DNA of 64,000 nt from Alistipes sp. (GTDB taxonomy: Bacteria; Bacteroidota; Bacteroidia; Bacteroidales; Rikenellaceae): NCBI GenBank assembly GCA_017621455.1, contig JAGATC010000008.1, forward strand, positions 1-64,000, given 5' to 3'. The position numbers and the translations under genes were made by a program. The notes under the pieces were generated by a model, which was given only the letters and a program-made list of their open reading frames with translations, had not been told where the DNA came from and did not search any database. Below are positions 7,072-17,980 of this stretch, piece after piece (within the stretch, counting starts at the first letter, position 1; every line of letters starts with the position of its first letter).

Positions 7072-9830
7072 TACATCACGATGTTGATAATCTTGCCCTT
7101 AACTACAATAATCTTCTTGGGCTGCTTACCCTCGAGCCACTTCTGCGCACCATCAGTCTCAACGATATGCTTCTGAATCTCAGCCTGATCCATATCCAGA
7201 GGATACTCCTGCTTGAAGCGCAACTTACCGTTAATCATAATGGGGTACTCGAACGAGTTCTCAACCAAGTACTCGGCATTGAACACGGGGAATGCTGCAT
7301 CGCATACGGTTGTTGTCTTACCCAGAGCCTCGTGCCAAAGCTCCTCGGCGATATGTGGCGCGAAGGGTGCGATGAGAGCCACAAGAGGCTCCAAAATCTC
7401 GCGCTTCGAGCAGTCGCCAAGCTCGTTGAGGCATATCATAAAGGCGGCAACCGAGGTATTGAACGAGAAGTTCTCTATATCGTCACCCACCTTCTTGATG
7501 GTCTTATGCAGGGTCTTTAGCTCCGCAGGTGTAGCCTTCTCGTCGTTGACCAGGAGCACGCCATCGCGTGAGTAGAACTTAGCCCAGAGGCGGCGCAAGA
7601 ACTTATGCACGCCGTCGATACCATTTGTATCCCATGGCTTCGACTGCTCCAATGGGCCGAGGAACATCTCGTACATACGGAGTGTGTCGGCGCCATAAGC
7701 CTCGACGATATAGTCGGGGTTCACGACGTTGAACATCGACTTTGACATCTTCTCGATAGCCCAGCCGCAGACATACTTACCATCCTCCAATACGAACTCT
7801 GCGTCGGCAAACTCGGGGCGCCACTTGCGGAATGCCTCGATGTCGAGGATGTCGTTCTTGACGATGTTTACGTCGACGTGAATCTCCTGTGTCTGGTACT
7901 CACCCTTAAGGCCGAGCGACACGAACTTGTTGGTGCCCACGATGCGGTATACGAAGTTCGAGCGACCCTGAATCATACCCTGGTTCACGAGCTTCTTGAA
8001 TGGCTCCTCTTCGCATACGTAGCCAAGGTCATAGAGGAACATGTTCCAGAAGCGTGAGTACATAAGGTGACCCGTAGCATGCTCAATACCACCAACATAG
8101 AGGTCTACATTGCGCCAGTAGTCGTTTGCCTCCTTGCCTACAAGACCCTTGTTATTCTTGGGGTCCATGTAGCGGAGATAGTATGCCGAAGAACCTGCAA
8201 AGCCAGGCATCGTAGATAGCTCGTAGGGGTATCCCTCAGCCGTATGCCAGCCCTCGACACGTGCCAATGGTGGCTCACCCTCCTCGGTAGGTCCGAAGTT
8301 GGCGATGGGGGGCAATGTTAGTGGTAGCTGCTCATCCTTAAGACGGTATGCTACATCATCCTTGTAGTAGATAGGGAAGGGCTCACCCCAGTAGCGCTGA
8401 CGTGAGAAGATGGCGTCACGTAGGCGGTAGTTGATGAGCTTCTTACCCAATCCACGGCGCTCAACCTCCTCGAACATAAAGACGATAGCATCCTTTACGT
8501 CCATGCCGTTGATGATGTCGGAGTTGATGATGTTACCCTCCTTGGCGTCGTACGACTCCACCTCGAGGTTACCACCCTCCACTACGGGGATAATCTCAAG
8601 GCCAAAGTGGCGTGCAAAGGCGTAGTCGCGCGAGTCGTGCGCAGGAACAGCCATGATGGCACCCGTACCGTAGCCCGCCAATACGTAGTCCGAAATATAG
8701 ATAGGAATCTCGTGACCCGAGAATGGGTTGATGGCATAAGAGCCAGTCTTTACGCCACTTACACGCTTGGTGTCGGCGATACGCTCACGCTCCGAGCGAC
8801 GCTTTGTCTCGGCGATATATGCCTCCACAGCCTCGCGGTTCTCGGCCGTTGTAAGCTCCTCCACCCACTCGTGCTCGGGAGCGATTACCATGAACGTTAC
8901 GCCATAGATGGTATCGGGGCGTGTGGTGAAGATCTCGAGCTTGCGCTCCGAGTCCTTAACGTCGAAGAATACCTGAGCACCAACAGAGCGACCAATCCAG
9001 TTGCGCTGAATCTCCTTCAGCGACTCGCTCCACTCGAGCTTCTCAAGACCCTCGAGCATGCGCTCAGCGTATGCCGATACGCGCAACAACCACTGCTTCA
9101 TGCGCTTCTGCTCCACGGGGTGGCCGCCACGTACCGATAGACCCTCCTTCACCTCGTCGTTGGCCAATACGGTGCCGAGTGCAGGACACCAGTTAACCAT
9201 GGTGTCGGCGCGGAAGGCAAGGCGATAGTTTTGAAGCACCTGTTCGCGCTCAGCCTCACTCATTGCATGCCACTCCTCGGCAGTGAATGTTAGGTGTGTG
9301 GTCTCAGCAGCATTGATGCCCTCGGTGCCCTTTGCCTCGAAGTGGGCTACAAGTGCTGTGATAGGCTCAGCCTTTGCGGTTGCATTGTTGTACCAGTGGT
9401 CGAACATCTGGAGAAATGCCCACTGTGTCCAGTGGTAGTACTCGGGCTCGCATGTGCGCACCTCGCGCTCCCAGTCGTACGAGAAGCCTATCTTGTCGAG
9501 CTGCGAACGGTAGCGTGCGATGTTCTCCTCGGTAGTCACCGCGGGGTGCTGACCTGTCTGAATGGCATACTGCTCGGCGGGTAGACCAAAGGCGTCGTAA
9601 CCCATGGGGTGCAACACATTAAAACCCTTCTGACGCTTGTAGCGCGAGTAGATGTCCGAGGCGATATAGCCCAGAGGGTGACCTACGTGCAGACCCGCTC
9701 CCGATGGATATGGGAACATGTCGAGAACATAAAACTTAGGGCGTGAGGGGTCTACGCTAACGCGGTATGTACCCTCCTTCTGCCATCTATCTTGCCATTT
9801 AGGCTCGATGTCTCTAAAATTGTATTCCAT
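7071..9830 (-). CDS. leuS: Leucyl-tRNA synthetase
   Basis: A 919-residue class I aminoacyl-tRNA synthetase that charges tRNA-Leu. The HIGH signature is HVGH at 48-51 inside [18 protein letters not shown], and the KMSKS loop ([11 protein letters not shown]) lies at about 695. Between them are a CP1 editing domain ([35 protein letters not shown]) and a leucine-specific insertion, followed by a C-terminal anticodon-binding helical domain. The length is normal for Bacteroidetes. It sits 51 bases downstream of the hslR-like gene and is coupled to the FNT gene behind it. It is probably transcribed at least partly with the cell-wall cluster. Confidence 0.98.
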   Translation of the reverse strand: MEYNFRDIEPKWQDRWQKEGTYRVSVDPSRPKFYVLDMFPYPSGAGLHVGHPLGYIASDIYSRYKRQKGFNVLHPMGYDAFGLPAEQYAIQTGQHPAVTTEENIARYRSQLDKIGFSYDWEREVRTCEPEYYHWTQWAFLQMFDHWYNNATAKAEPITALVAHFEAKGTEGINAAETTHLTFTAEEWHAMSEAEREQVLQNYRLAFRADTMVNWCPALGTVLANDEVKEGLSVRGGHPVEQKRMKQWLLRVSAYAERMLEGLEKLEWSESLKEIQRNWIGRSVGAQVFFDVKDSERKLEIFTTRPDTIYGVTFMVIAPEHEWVEELTTAENREAVEAYIAETKRRSERERIADTKRVSGVKTGSYAINPFSGHEIPIYISDYVLAGYGTGAIMAVPAHDSRDYAFARHFGLEIIPVVEGGNLEVESYDAKEGNIINSDIINGMDVKDAIVFMFEEVERRGLGKKLINYRLRDAIFSRQRYWGEPFPIYYKDDVAYRLKDEQLPLTLPPIANFGPTEEGEPPLARVEGWHTAEGYPYELSTMPGFAGSSAYYLRYMDPKNNKGLVGKEANDYWRNVDLYVGGIEHATGHLMYSRFWNMFLYDLGYVCEEEPFKKLVNQGMIQGRSNFVYRIVGTNKFVSLGLKGEYQTQEIHVDVNIVKNDILDIEAFRKWRPEFADAEFVLEDGKYVCGWAIEKMSKSMFNVVNPDYIVEAYGADTLRMYEMFLGPLEQSKPWDTNGIDGVHKFLRRLWAKFYSRDGVLLVNDEKATPAELKTLHKTIKKVGDDIENFSFNTSVAAFMICLNELGDCSKREILEPLVALIAPFAPHIAEELWHEALGKTTTVCDAAFPVFNAEYLVENSFEYPIMINGKLRFKQEYPLDMDQAEIQKHIVETDGAQKWLEGKQPKKIIVVKGKIINIVM

Positions 9831-9881
9831 AACTTAATTATATTGTTTTATTTTGTTGAATTCCAAAGTGTTGCTTTGTTA

Positions 9882-10295
9882 TTAATCCTCATCCTCATCC
9901 CAGTCATCATCTACGAAGAAGCCATCCATCAGTGCGTCGATATTTCGGCGATCCTTCTTCGTGGGGCGTCCCATGCCGCGCTCACGGAAGACAAAGATGG
10001 TCTCGTGTGGCGGGTTAAGTTTGTCTAACTCCTCCTGCGGTGTGCAGTTGAGGCAGTATAGGGGTACGTTCTTTGCGGGCTGGCGGCTCGATACCAGGTC
10101 GAGCACCTTATAGCTGTAGTGCACACGCTCGCGACGCACCGATATCATATCACCCACCTTTACCTCGCGTGAGGGCTTGGCGTACGACTCGTTTACCAGC
10201 ACGCGGTTTTGGCGTATGGCATCTGCGGCATCGCTGCGTGTCTTGAAGATACGTACAGCCCAGAGGTACTTATCTAATCGTATTACATCACTCAT
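9882..10295 (-). CDS. S4-domain RNA-binding protein, HslR/Hsp15-like
   Basis: A 137-residue protein. The N-terminal S4 domain (RLDKYLWAVRIFKTRSDAAD, residues 6-25, then VLVNE and VKVGD) binds structured RNA. In E. coli, Hsp15 recognises stalled 50S subunits carrying peptidyl-tRNA. A basic middle (RERGMGRPTKKDRR) precedes a strikingly acidic tail (DDDWDEDED). The gene overlaps the end of ftsW by eight bases, so the two are translationally linked, although no functional connection to division is known. Confidence 0.85.
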   Translation of the reverse strand: MSDVIRLDKYLWAVRIFKTRSDAADAIRQNRVLVNESYAKPSREVKVGDMISVRRERVHYSYKVLDLVSSRQPAKNVPLYCLNCTPQEELDKLNPPHETIFVFRERGMGRPTKKDRRNIDALMDGFFVDDDWDEDED

Positions 10296-11550
10296 CGTTT
10301 TGGTTTTTGCTCTCGGTTAATGCTTCAAGGTCGTTGCTGCGGCTCACGCTGAGGATTAGTCCAAAGGCGAGGGCTGTGCATAGCAGTGAGGAGCCTCCGC
10401 GCGATATTAGCGGGAGGTTCTGTCCCGTCTCAGGCAGGATATATACCTGCACCAGGATGTGTATCAACGCCTGGCACGTTATTAGAAGTCCTAATCCCGC
10501 TGTCATCAGCGTGGGGAATGCTCGCGTGCAACGTCGGCATATCTCTATTGCTCGGAATGTTATCCACAGGTATAGGAGCATCAATACCAGTGCTGCCACT
10601 ACGCCATACTCCGATGTGAAGAATGCGTAGGCGAAGTCGCTCTCGGGGTGTATGATTACGGCGCGCGACGAGCTATGTCCCGCACCCGAGCCGAAGAGTC
10701 CACCCTCGTGTATCGCAATCATGGCGCGCTCCGTATCCGAGAACTCGTATACCGCCTCATGCTTGCCATCCGTTGTCCAGAACTCTATCCACTGCGAGAA
10801 GCGACCACTTGCCGTGTCGCCACGACCCACTCCTGCTATCGACATTACACCGAGTAGTAGCACTCCCGCTGCGATGGTTATGCCTATGAGCTTGGCCACC
10901 TCACGCAGCGACACACGTCCGATAAAGAGCATGATTACCGAGATTAGGAAGACGATAATTGCCGAGGAGGTGTGTGCAGGGAGGATTACCACGCACGATA
11001 TGAATATCGGTCCGAGCAGTGGCCAGGTGTTCTCTCTGAGTATTTTACGCTGTTTGGGGTCACGCAGTCGCCACGAGGTGGGAAGCAGTGGTATGCGGTC
11101 TATCTCCTTCTGTCGCTTCTCCATGCGTCGTGCCAGCATCATTATGGTGAACACCTTGAGGGCCTCGGAGGGCTGGAATAGGAAGGGTCCGAGTGCTATC
11201 CATCGTGCTGCGCCGTTTGTTGTATCTCCGGTGAAGTATGTCGCCGCGGTGAGCAGCACGAAAAGCCAGTAGAATGTCGGCGTGATGAAGCGCATGGCAG
11301 TGTAGTTGATTTTATGCACCACGAACACTATCATCACGGCGAATATCACGAGCATTATCTGCTGACGTAACGACTCCGTTGTCGAGAGGTCGGAGGTGAT
11401 GTCGTAGGCCATCTTCGCTGTGGATGAGTACACCACGAGTATCGACACGACGATGAGCACTGCGAATATTATCCACAGTGTGCGGTCTCCCTCGAATACG
11501 CGGCGATGCTTCGATAGTAGCTCCTCGGGCGTTGTAGTCTTCTCTGCCAT
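10288..11550 (-). CDS. ftsW: Lipid II glycan polymerase FtsW (SEDS family)
   Basis: A 420-residue polytopic inner-membrane protein of the SEDS family, the septal peptidoglycan glycosyltransferase that works with FtsI. Typical segments are YSSTAKMAYD after the first helix, NGAARWIALGPFLFQPSE (the conserved SEDS loop), ESDFAYAFFTSEYG, and the C-terminal PLISRGGSSL. RodA is the main alternative, but position after murD and upstream of leuS in a cluster with ftsI and ftsL favours FtsW. The last eight bases overlap the hslR-like gene. No murG follows, unlike the classical cluster. Confidence 0.92.
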   Translation of the reverse strand: MAEKTTTPEELLSKHRRVFEGDRTLWIIFAVLIVVSILVVYSSTAKMAYDITSDLSTTESLRQQIMLVIFAVMIVFVVHKINYTAMRFITPTFYWLFVLLTAATYFTGDTTNGAARWIALGPFLFQPSEALKVFTIMMLARRMEKRQKEIDRIPLLPTSWRLRDPKQRKILRENTWPLLGPIFISCVVILPAHTSSAIIVFLISVIMLFIGRVSLREVAKLIGITIAAGVLLLGVMSIAGVGRGDTASGRFSQWIEFWTTDGKHEAVYEFSDTERAMIAIHEGGLFGSGAGHSSSRAVIIHPESDFAYAFFTSEYGVVAALVLMLLYLWITFRAIEICRRCTRAFPTLMTAGLGLLITCQALIHILVQVYILPETGQNLPLISRGGSSLLCTALAFGLILSVSRSNDLEALTESKNQNDE

Positions 11551-11572
11551 CTTCCCTATTATCCTACTCTAA

Positions 11573-12937
11573 TTATTTGAGTACATTATCCTTAACCCAC
11601 TCCTTGAACATGCGGCCACGCTCCTCGTAGTTGCGGAACAGATCGAAGCTGGCACATGCGGGCGATAGTAGCACGGTATCTCCCGCCTCGGCCTCGGCGC
11701 GTGCTGCTGCCATCGCCTCCTCGAAGGTGTGGCAATTGCGTATGATGGGCACTATGCCGTCAAACTCGCGCACAAGTTTTGTGTTGTCCACGCCCATGCA
11801 TATGAGCGCCTTCACCTTCTTGCGTGCAAACTCCTTGATGGGGGTGTAGTCGTTACCCTTGTCCGTGCCTCCTGCAATCCATACCGTGGGGCGCTTCATG
11901 CTCTCCAAGGCGTACCATACCGAGTCGACGTTTGTCGCCTTCGAGTCGTTCACCCACTGTATGTCATCCTTCGTGCCTGCGGGCTCGAGGCGGTGCTCCA
12001 CGGGTGCAAAGTCGTATATCGAGCGCTTTATCTGCTTGGGGTCGATGCCCGCGGCGAGTGTTGCGAGTGCCGCCGACATGGCGTTGTAGATGTTGTGCAT
12101 GCCCTCTATCTGCATCTTGCGCGTGTCGATGGTCACGGACTTCTTACCCACGGTTGCGGTGAAGTGGTGACCCTCGAGTATGGCGTCGCCATCACCACTG
12201 GCTATGGCGGTGTTTATGGCGAAGGGCAGCTGTCGCGCGCGCAGGTCTGAGTCCATCTCCGCGAGCATATTGTTTGTCACCTCGTCGTCTGCCGAGTAGA
12301 TGAAGTAGTCCGATGCGTTCTGATTCTGCGTTATGCGCATCTTCGAGCGTGCGTAGTTTTCGAGTTTGTAGTCGTAGCGGTCGAGGTGGTCGGGGGTGAT
12401 GTTCGTCAGCACACCGATGTCGGCCTTGAACTTGAAGCAGCCATCGAGCTGGAACGAGCTTAGCTCCAACACGTGCCAGAAGTACTTGTCGGTGGCTACC
12501 GAGTAGGCGAAGCTCTCGCCGATGTTACCTCCGAGCGATACCTTACGACCCGCGTCCGACATAATCTTGTAGATTAGCGACGTTGTTGTGGTCTTGCCGT
12601 TCGAGCCTGTTATGCAGATGGTCTTTGCCACGCCCTTGTAGCGCGCTGCAAACTCTATCTCCGAGATTACGGGTATACCGCGCTCACGAATCTTTACTAC
12701 GATGGGTGCTGTGTCGGGGATGCCTGGCGACTTTATTACCTCGTTGGCGTCGAGTATTCGCTCCTCGGTGTGTCCTCCCTCCTCATACTCCACGCCCCAC
12801 TCGTCTAAGCGCTCGCGGAACTTCTGAGCTATCTTTCCCATATCCGTGAGAAATACACTAAATCCCTTCTTTTTGGCGAGTATAGCCGAGCCATAGCCCG
12901 AGATACCACCACCCAAAACTACTATTTTACGTTTCAT
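11573..12937 (-). CDS. murD: UDP-N-acetylmuramoyl-L-alanine--D-glutamate ligase
   Basis: A 454-residue Mur ligase that adds D-glutamate to UDP-MurNAc-L-Ala in the cytoplasm. The N-terminal Rossmann motif is VLGGGISGYG (7-16), the ATP-binding loop GSNGKTTTTS starts at 111, the central domain has NITPDHLDRY, and the C-terminal domain has NDSKATNVDS and SPACASFD. It lies 21 bases after mraY and 22 bases before ftsW in a tight co-directional cluster. Confidence 0.97.
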   Translation of the reverse strand: MKRKIVVLGGGISGYGSAILAKKKGFSVFLTDMGKIAQKFRERLDEWGVEYEEGGHTEERILDANEVIKSPGIPDTAPIVVKIRERGIPVISEIEFAARYKGVAKTICITGSNGKTTTTSLIYKIMSDAGRKVSLGGNIGESFAYSVATDKYFWHVLELSSFQLDGCFKFKADIGVLTNITPDHLDRYDYKLENYARSKMRITQNQNASDYFIYSADDEVTNNMLAEMDSDLRARQLPFAINTAIASGDGDAILEGHHFTATVGKKSVTIDTRKMQIEGMHNIYNAMSAALATLAAGIDPKQIKRSIYDFAPVEHRLEPAGTKDDIQWVNDSKATNVDSVWYALESMKRPTVWIAGGTDKGNDYTPIKEFARKKVKALICMGVDNTKLVREFDGIVPIIRNCHTFEEAMAAARAEAEAGDTVLLSPACASFDLFRNYEERGRMFKEWVKDNVLK

Positions 12938-12958
12938 ATATCTGGAGTTGCTTTTTTA

Positions 12959-14206
12959 TTACTGAATCTTGAGTGTTACGAGTGTAAGGGCGGCCAAGAG
13001 AAGCGATACGATAAAGAAGCGCATCATAATCTTGGTCTCGAACAAGCCCTTCTTCTGGTAGTGGTGGTGGATGGGCGACATAAGCAGTATGCGGCGACCC
13101 TCACCATACTTCTTCTTCGTATACTTGAAGTAGGCCACCTGCACCATCACCGATAAGGCCTCCACCAAAAAGACACCGCACAGCAACGGTAGCAGCAGCT
13201 CCTTACGTATGCAGAGTGCAAATACGGCGATGATACCACCGATGGTGAGCGAGCCCGTGTCGCCCATAAATATCTGCGCGGGGAAGGAGTTGTACCACAA
13301 GAAGCCGATAAGTGCACCCGCAAATGCCGTGGCAAAGACTATAAGCTCACCGCTATCGGGGATATACATGATGTTGAGGTAGTCCGAGTAGATGATATGT
13401 CCCGAGAGGTATGCCAAGATGCCAAGCACCAGCACTATAGGCACCGAGACTCCCGTCAACAGACCGTCGATGCCGTCCGTAAGGTTGGCACCATTCGACA
13501 CTGCGGTGATGATAAATATCGCCACAACGATATAGAGCAACCACGCAAGGGTGTCGTTACCGCCGGTGAAGAGGTTGTAGTTGAGCTGGTAGTCCTTAAC
13601 AAAGGGGATAGATGTTGTGGGGCTCTTAATCTCGGTTGTGCCCACCACAATCTCCTCGTTGTAGCTCTTGACTACGTTGTGTGTCTCCTTATCTACAATC
13701 TCGTAGTGCTTTGTCTCAAACTCCTTCTCGTGCATAACCACATCGCCCGAGAGCCACATGGTTGTGCCCACGATGATGCCGAGGCCCACCTGTCCGAAGA
13801 CCTTAAAGCGGCCATTGAGACCCTCCTTCTTGTGGCGGAAGACCTTGATATAGTCATCCAGACCGCCAATCAAGCCAAGCCATACGGTGGTGATGAGCAT
13901 CAGCTGTATGTAGACATTCTTCAGGTCGCCAAAGAGCAATACGGGGATAAGCACCGCCATAATGATGATGATGCCGCCCATTGTGGGTGTGCCCTTCTTC
14001 TGTAGCTGACCCTCAAGGCCGAGGTCGCGAATATCCTCGCCAATCTGTTTGCGCTTCAGAAAGCGAATAACGTACTTACCAAAGACAATGGCGATAAGTA
14101 GCGATAGGATAATGGCCGCACCGGCACGGAACGAGAGGTAGTCACCCACACGCATACCTGGCAGGTCTGTGGTTCGGCTAAGATAATTGAGTAGTTCGTA
14201 TATCAT
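12959..14206 (-). CDS. mraY: Phospho-N-acetylmuramoyl-pentapeptide transferase
   Basis: A 415-residue inner-membrane enzyme that transfers phospho-MurNAc-pentapeptide to undecaprenyl phosphate, making lipid I. Catalytic-site segments are visible: [38 protein letters not shown] and the His-rich loop [10 protein letters not shown]. An insertion of about 60 residues ([20 protein letters not shown] onward, about 157-215) makes it longer than the E. coli enzyme (360), a known feature of Bacteroidetes MraY. Short AT-rich repeats lie between it and murE. Confidence 0.97.
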   Translation of the reverse strand: MIYELLNYLSRTTDLPGMRVGDYLSFRAGAAIILSLLIAIVFGKYVIRFLKRKQIGEDIRDLGLEGQLQKKGTPTMGGIIIIMAVLIPVLLFGDLKNVYIQLMLITTVWLGLIGGLDDYIKVFRHKKEGLNGRFKVFGQVGLGIIVGTTMWLSGDVVMHEKEFETKHYEIVDKETHNVVKSYNEEIVVGTTEIKSPTTSIPFVKDYQLNYNLFTGGNDTLAWLLYIVVAIFIITAVSNGANLTDGIDGLLTGVSVPIVLVLGILAYLSGHIIYSDYLNIMYIPDSGELIVFATAFAGALIGFLWYNSFPAQIFMGDTGSLTIGGIIAVFALCIRKELLLPLLCGVFLVEALSVMVQVAYFKYTKKKYGEGRRILLMSPIHHHYQKKGLFETKIMMRFFIVSLLLAALTLVTLKIQ

Positions 14207-14213
14207 TGTGTGC

Positions 14214-14264
14214 TACGTTTTAAATAGATGTGTTACGTTTTAAATGGGGTATTACGTTTTTAGC
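14214..14264. repeat. Short tandem repeats between murE and mraY
   Basis: TACGTTTTAAAT occurs at 14214 and 14234, and a degenerate copy (TACGTTTTTAGC) at 14253, a spacing of about 20 bases. The repeats fill the only sizeable gap between murE and mraY. They may be a slipped-strand expansion or a regulatory array; the role is unknown. Confidence 0.5.
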
Positions 14265-14272
14265 GGGTTGTG

Positions 14273-15730
14273 TTATTTGTTGTGTGTTGCGTCGAATGCT
14301 GAGCGTATCTCCTCTCTGTCGTCGAAGTGGTGCTTCTCGGTGCCTACTATCTGGTAATCTTCGTGGCCCTTGCCAGCGATAAGGATTATATCTCGGGCTT
14401 TGGCAAGCATCGCAGCGGTGCGTATAGCCTCGCGGCGGTCGCTGATGCGGAGGTAGTTTGTGGCGCCCTCCACACCCGCAACCATATCGTCGAGGATAGC
14501 CTCGGGGCTCTCGGTGCGTGGGTTGTCGGAGGTGAAGATGGCGGTTGTGGCGTGCTCCACGGCAATCTTTGCCATCTCGGGGCGCTTGGTGCGGTCGCGG
14601 TCGCCACCACAGCCACACACCACGATGAGGCGCTGCTCATCCGAGCGTATCTCCTCGATGGTCTGCAGCACGTTCTCCAAGGCGTCGGGTGTATGGGCAT
14701 AGTCGACGATGGCCATCGTGCGGTCGGTGGCGGTGATTGTCTCGAAGCGTCCCGCCACGGGCTGAAGCATAGAGAGTGTGGTGAGCACCTCTATGGGGTC
14801 GATGCCGAGAAGCGTAGCTGCGGCATATACCGTAGTGAGGTTGTAGGCATTGAACCTACCTGTAAACTTCACCCACACCTCCTTGCCATCCATCGTGAGC
14901 TGCATGCCGTCGGGCATCATCTCCACAATCTTAGTGCGGTAGTCGGCCATCGAGCGTAGCGAGATACGGTAGCAGTGAGCCTTGCAGTTTTGCAGCATCA
15001 CCTCGCCATTGCGGTCGTCGATGTTGACCACAGCCCATGCGTTGGTGTCAAGAGCGTCGAAGAAGGACTTCTTGGCGCGGATATACTCCTTGTAGGTGCC
15101 GTGGTAGTCGAGGTGGTCGTGTGTGAGGTTCGTAAAGAGCGCTCCCGTGAAGTGTAGGTTGTCGATGCGGTGCTGTGCTGCCGCGTGCGATGACACCTCC
15201 ATAAAGCAGTAGTCGCAACCCTCGTCGACCATCTCGCGCATCATGGCGTTGAGGCGTATGGCATCGGGTGTGGTGTGTGTCGAGTGAATGCTACGCTTGC
15301 CTATGCGGTATACCACCGTGGATATGAGGCCTGCGTTGTAGCCCATCGCCATAAACATATCGTAGAGGAGTGTCGCGGTTGTGGTCTTGCCGTTGGTACC
15401 CGTCACGCCCACAAGCTTCAATTCGAGCGTGGGGTGGTCATAGAAGGCTGCCGCCATAGCTGCCATTGCCACGTTGCTATCCTCCACCACGACGTATGCC
15501 ACCTCGGGGCTTACTTCAGCGGGTAGCTCCTGGCATACCACCACCGAGGCTCCGCGCTCCGTGGCTGATGTGATGTAGTTGTGTCCGTCGCTGGCGGTAC
15601 CGCGTATGGCGAAGAAGCATCCTCCGCGCTCCACACGTCGCGAGTCGTACTCCAAGGAGGCGACCTCGGGGTTGCCTCCAACTATCTCAATGGCTCGAAC
15701 ATCGTCGAGCAAATCTTGCAATCTCTTCAT
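14273..15730 (-). CDS. murE: UDP-MurNAc-tripeptide synthetase, meso-DAP adding
   Basis: A 485-residue Mur ligase adding the third peptide residue. The ATP loop GTNGKTTTAT begins at 111, LTHDHLDYHGT follows, and the specificity motif DNPR appears in TSDNPRTESPEAI (near 405). DNPR is the signature of enzymes that add meso-diaminopimelate rather than lysine, agreeing with dapF in this window. It lies between ftsI (39 bases upstream) and mraY (66 bases downstream). Confidence 0.97.
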   Translation of the reverse strand: MKRLQDLLDDVRAIEIVGGNPEVASLEYDSRRVERGGCFFAIRGTASDGHNYITSATERGASVVVCQELPAEVSPEVAYVVVEDSNVAMAAMAAAFYDHPTLELKLVGVTGTNGKTTTATLLYDMFMAMGYNAGLISTVVYRIGKRSIHSTHTTPDAIRLNAMMREMVDEGCDYCFMEVSSHAAAQHRIDNLHFTGALFTNLTHDHLDYHGTYKEYIRAKKSFFDALDTNAWAVVNIDDRNGEVMLQNCKAHCYRISLRSMADYRTKIVEMMPDGMQLTMDGKEVWVKFTGRFNAYNLTTVYAAATLLGIDPIEVLTTLSMLQPVAGRFETITATDRTMAIVDYAHTPDALENVLQTIEEIRSDEQRLIVVCGCGGDRDRTKRPEMAKIAVEHATTAIFTSDNPRTESPEAILDDMVAGVEGATNYLRISDRREAIRTAAMLAKARDIILIAGKGHEDYQIVGTEKHHFDDREEIRSAFDATHNK

Positions 15731-15769
15731 CGTATACTATTGTCGGCCACGACGTGGCCATTAACTATT

Positions 15770-17971
15770 TTAGAGTTTCAGTGTAAGATGTATTGTTTTG
15801 TTGTCACCTATCTCCTCTCCCGCCTTTAGGCTCTGTGTCGCTACGGTGCCGTAGCCGCTGTGTGTCACGCTCAATCCATGTAGCTCCAGCAGGTATAACG
15901 CGTCGGATAGTCCCATGCCCACCACATTGGGTACAATACCCTCGGTGTTGCCGTCAACGTTTTTAACCTTCATGTGTGTAGGGCTATAGGGCGCCTCTGG
16001 CTCATCCACCTTAGCATGTAGCGAGGGGTCGTTGGTGTAGAGGTAGCACATGATGTTATTGGCCACAGGTCCTGCGAGGAGGATGCCGTAGTAGGGGTCG
16101 CCATCGAACATCTTCTGCTTACATACACCCACAAGAATGGTATACTTAGGCTTCTCGGCGGGCATCACGCAGCATATCGAGCCGTAGTAGTACTGGTCGT
16201 CCTTATTTACGCCGTTAAGCATCTGGTTGTAGTCGATTCTGCCGTTCGACACAAAGTTAGACCACATCTGTGCCGTGCCGGTCTTACAGCCAAACGTCGA
16301 GGGGAAGTCCTTGAATTTGTTGCTTGTGCGCGCTGATGCCGCCACCATGCAGCTGTCGAGTAGGTCGAGCGTACGGTCAGAGCAGAGCTTAGGGTTGAGT
16401 GTCACCACAGGCATTCGCTCCACCACCTCGCCATTGCGCTCGATGTGGTCGACAAAGCGCGGTGCCACCATGCGTCCCTCGTTAGCCACGCCATTGTAGA
16501 AGGTGATCATGTGTATGGGAGGTGTCTCCATCTCGTAGCCGTAGGCTATACGTGGCAGACGTGTCGAGGTGCTACCGTCGATATTCCACTCTGGCGTGCC
16601 GGCCATTGGTATCTTTGAGCGCTTCTCGCCATACTCCTCCAGGCCTACGTAGTCGTTGAAGCCGAGGCTTGCAAGGTAGTCGGTATACTCCTTGGGGTTA
16701 TCCTCCCATCGCTCGTATACCGCCTTTGCGAAGTATACGTTCGAGGAGTGGGCAAAGGCATCGAGGAGTGTCACCATGCCGTTAGTCTCCTTGCCCGCAT
16801 CGTGCGTATCCTGCACAAGGGCGTTACCAACCTTTACGGATACTCTTGGTTGCGAATGCTCGGTATTTACCTTGGTGCTAAGGTCGTAGCCACCAATCTC
16901 GAGGAGTGCCATTGTTGTGGCGAGCTTCATTGTCGAGCCAGGCATCATTCTGCTCTTTAGTGCATGGTTCTCCACGCGCTCGGTATACTCGTCGCCACGC
17001 TCTCTGCCCGAGCCGAGGTTTACCATGGCCATGATGTTTCCCGTCGCCACCTCCATCACTATGGCCACACCAAACGAGGCGTTCTGCTCGCGTAGCACCT
17101 CGCGCAGATACTCATCGGCTGCGCGCTGTAGTCCTGCGTCGAGTGTTGTAACCACGTTGTAGCCATCCTCTGGCAGCTTATTGTCGGGGTCCTCTACACG
17201 TGTCCAGAAGCCGTGAGCTATCCACTGCTCCTTTACCGAGCCCTTGCTACCCTTGAGGTAGTGGTTGTAGAAGTGCTCGATGCCCGTGCCGTCAATCTTG
17301 CTGCTGTCGTCAAGGATGATGGGCGTATAGCGGCCGATGGTCTGGCGTGCCACGTCGCCAAGCGGGTATAGTCGCTTCTCCTCGGGGCGTGCACGGTATA
17401 CGAAGCCGAGGTTGCCGTTAAGGATGGGGTAGTTGCGTAGTGTGTTCCACTCGTCGATGGTTACAAGTCGTGGGAAGAGCTTGTAGGCGCGGTTGCGTCC
17501 CGAGGCGCGCCCATCTCGCAATATCTTTAGGAAGCCCTCAGCACTCACATATTTGTAGTTGTTGGCGGCAGCATCCTCGGGGGTGAAGTGTAGCGCGAGG
17601 AGCTGGGCGAGAGAGTCGGCATTTTTGAAGTATGTGTCGTCGTCGGCCTGACGTATGCCCTCTGCTACGAAGTCCATCTCGACGTTGTAGCGTAGGCTCG
17701 ATATGGCTAATGGCTCGCCGTCGAGCGTGAGTATCGCTCCGCGGTGTGCCTCAAGCTCTGTGGTGCGAAATACGCCCTGCTCGAGAATTGTGGCGTTGTG
17801 CCTAACTGCGGGACTCGCCATCTGCACCCAGACAATCACTACCGATATGCCTAAGCCGATAAACATCAGCGTGGCATACAGGAAGCGAACACGCGACACT
17901 ATATCGCGTCGGTGCTGGTGGCCGTTGCCCCCCTTGTTGCTACTATTTTTATCTCCTCGTTTTGTGCTCAT
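15770..17971 (-). CDS. ftsI: Septal peptidoglycan transpeptidase, class B PBP with PASTA domain
   Basis: A 733-residue class B penicillin-binding protein. A short cytoplasmic N-terminus and one membrane helix (FLYATLMFIGLGISVVIV) precede a dimerisation domain and the transpeptidase domain. Its three active-site motifs are STMK (about 344), SSN (about 407) and KTGTAQ (about 563). A single PASTA-like domain closes the protein (GIVPNVVGMGLSDALYLLEL onward). It cross-links septal peptidoglycan in the periplasm with FtsW. It starts nine bases after the ftsL stop. Confidence 0.95.
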   Translation of the reverse strand: MSTKRGDKNSSNKGGNGHQHRRDIVSRVRFLYATLMFIGLGISVVIVWVQMASPAVRHNATILEQGVFRTTELEAHRGAILTLDGEPLAISSLRYNVEMDFVAEGIRQADDDTYFKNADSLAQLLALHFTPEDAAANNYKYVSAEGFLKILRDGRASGRNRAYKLFPRLVTIDEWNTLRNYPILNGNLGFVYRARPEEKRLYPLGDVARQTIGRYTPIILDDSSKIDGTGIEHFYNHYLKGSKGSVKEQWIAHGFWTRVEDPDNKLPEDGYNVVTTLDAGLQRAADEYLREVLREQNASFGVAIVMEVATGNIMAMVNLGSGRERGDEYTERVENHALKSRMMPGSTMKLATTMALLEIGGYDLSTKVNTEHSQPRVSVKVGNALVQDTHDAGKETNGMVTLLDAFAHSSNVYFAKAVYERWEDNPKEYTDYLASLGFNDYVGLEEYGEKRSKIPMAGTPEWNIDGSTSTRLPRIAYGYEMETPPIHMITFYNGVANEGRMVAPRFVDHIERNGEVVERMPVVTLNPKLCSDRTLDLLDSCMVAASARTSNKFKDFPSTFGCKTGTAQMWSNFVSNGRIDYNQMLNGVNKDDQYYYGSICCVMPAEKPKYTILVGVCKQKMFDGDPYYGILLAGPVANNIMCYLYTNDPSLHAKVDEPEAPYSPTHMKVKNVDGNTEGIVPNVVGMGLSDALYLLELHGLSVTHSGYGTVATQSLKAGEEIGDNKTIHLTLKL

Positions 17972-17980
17972 TGGTTACTT

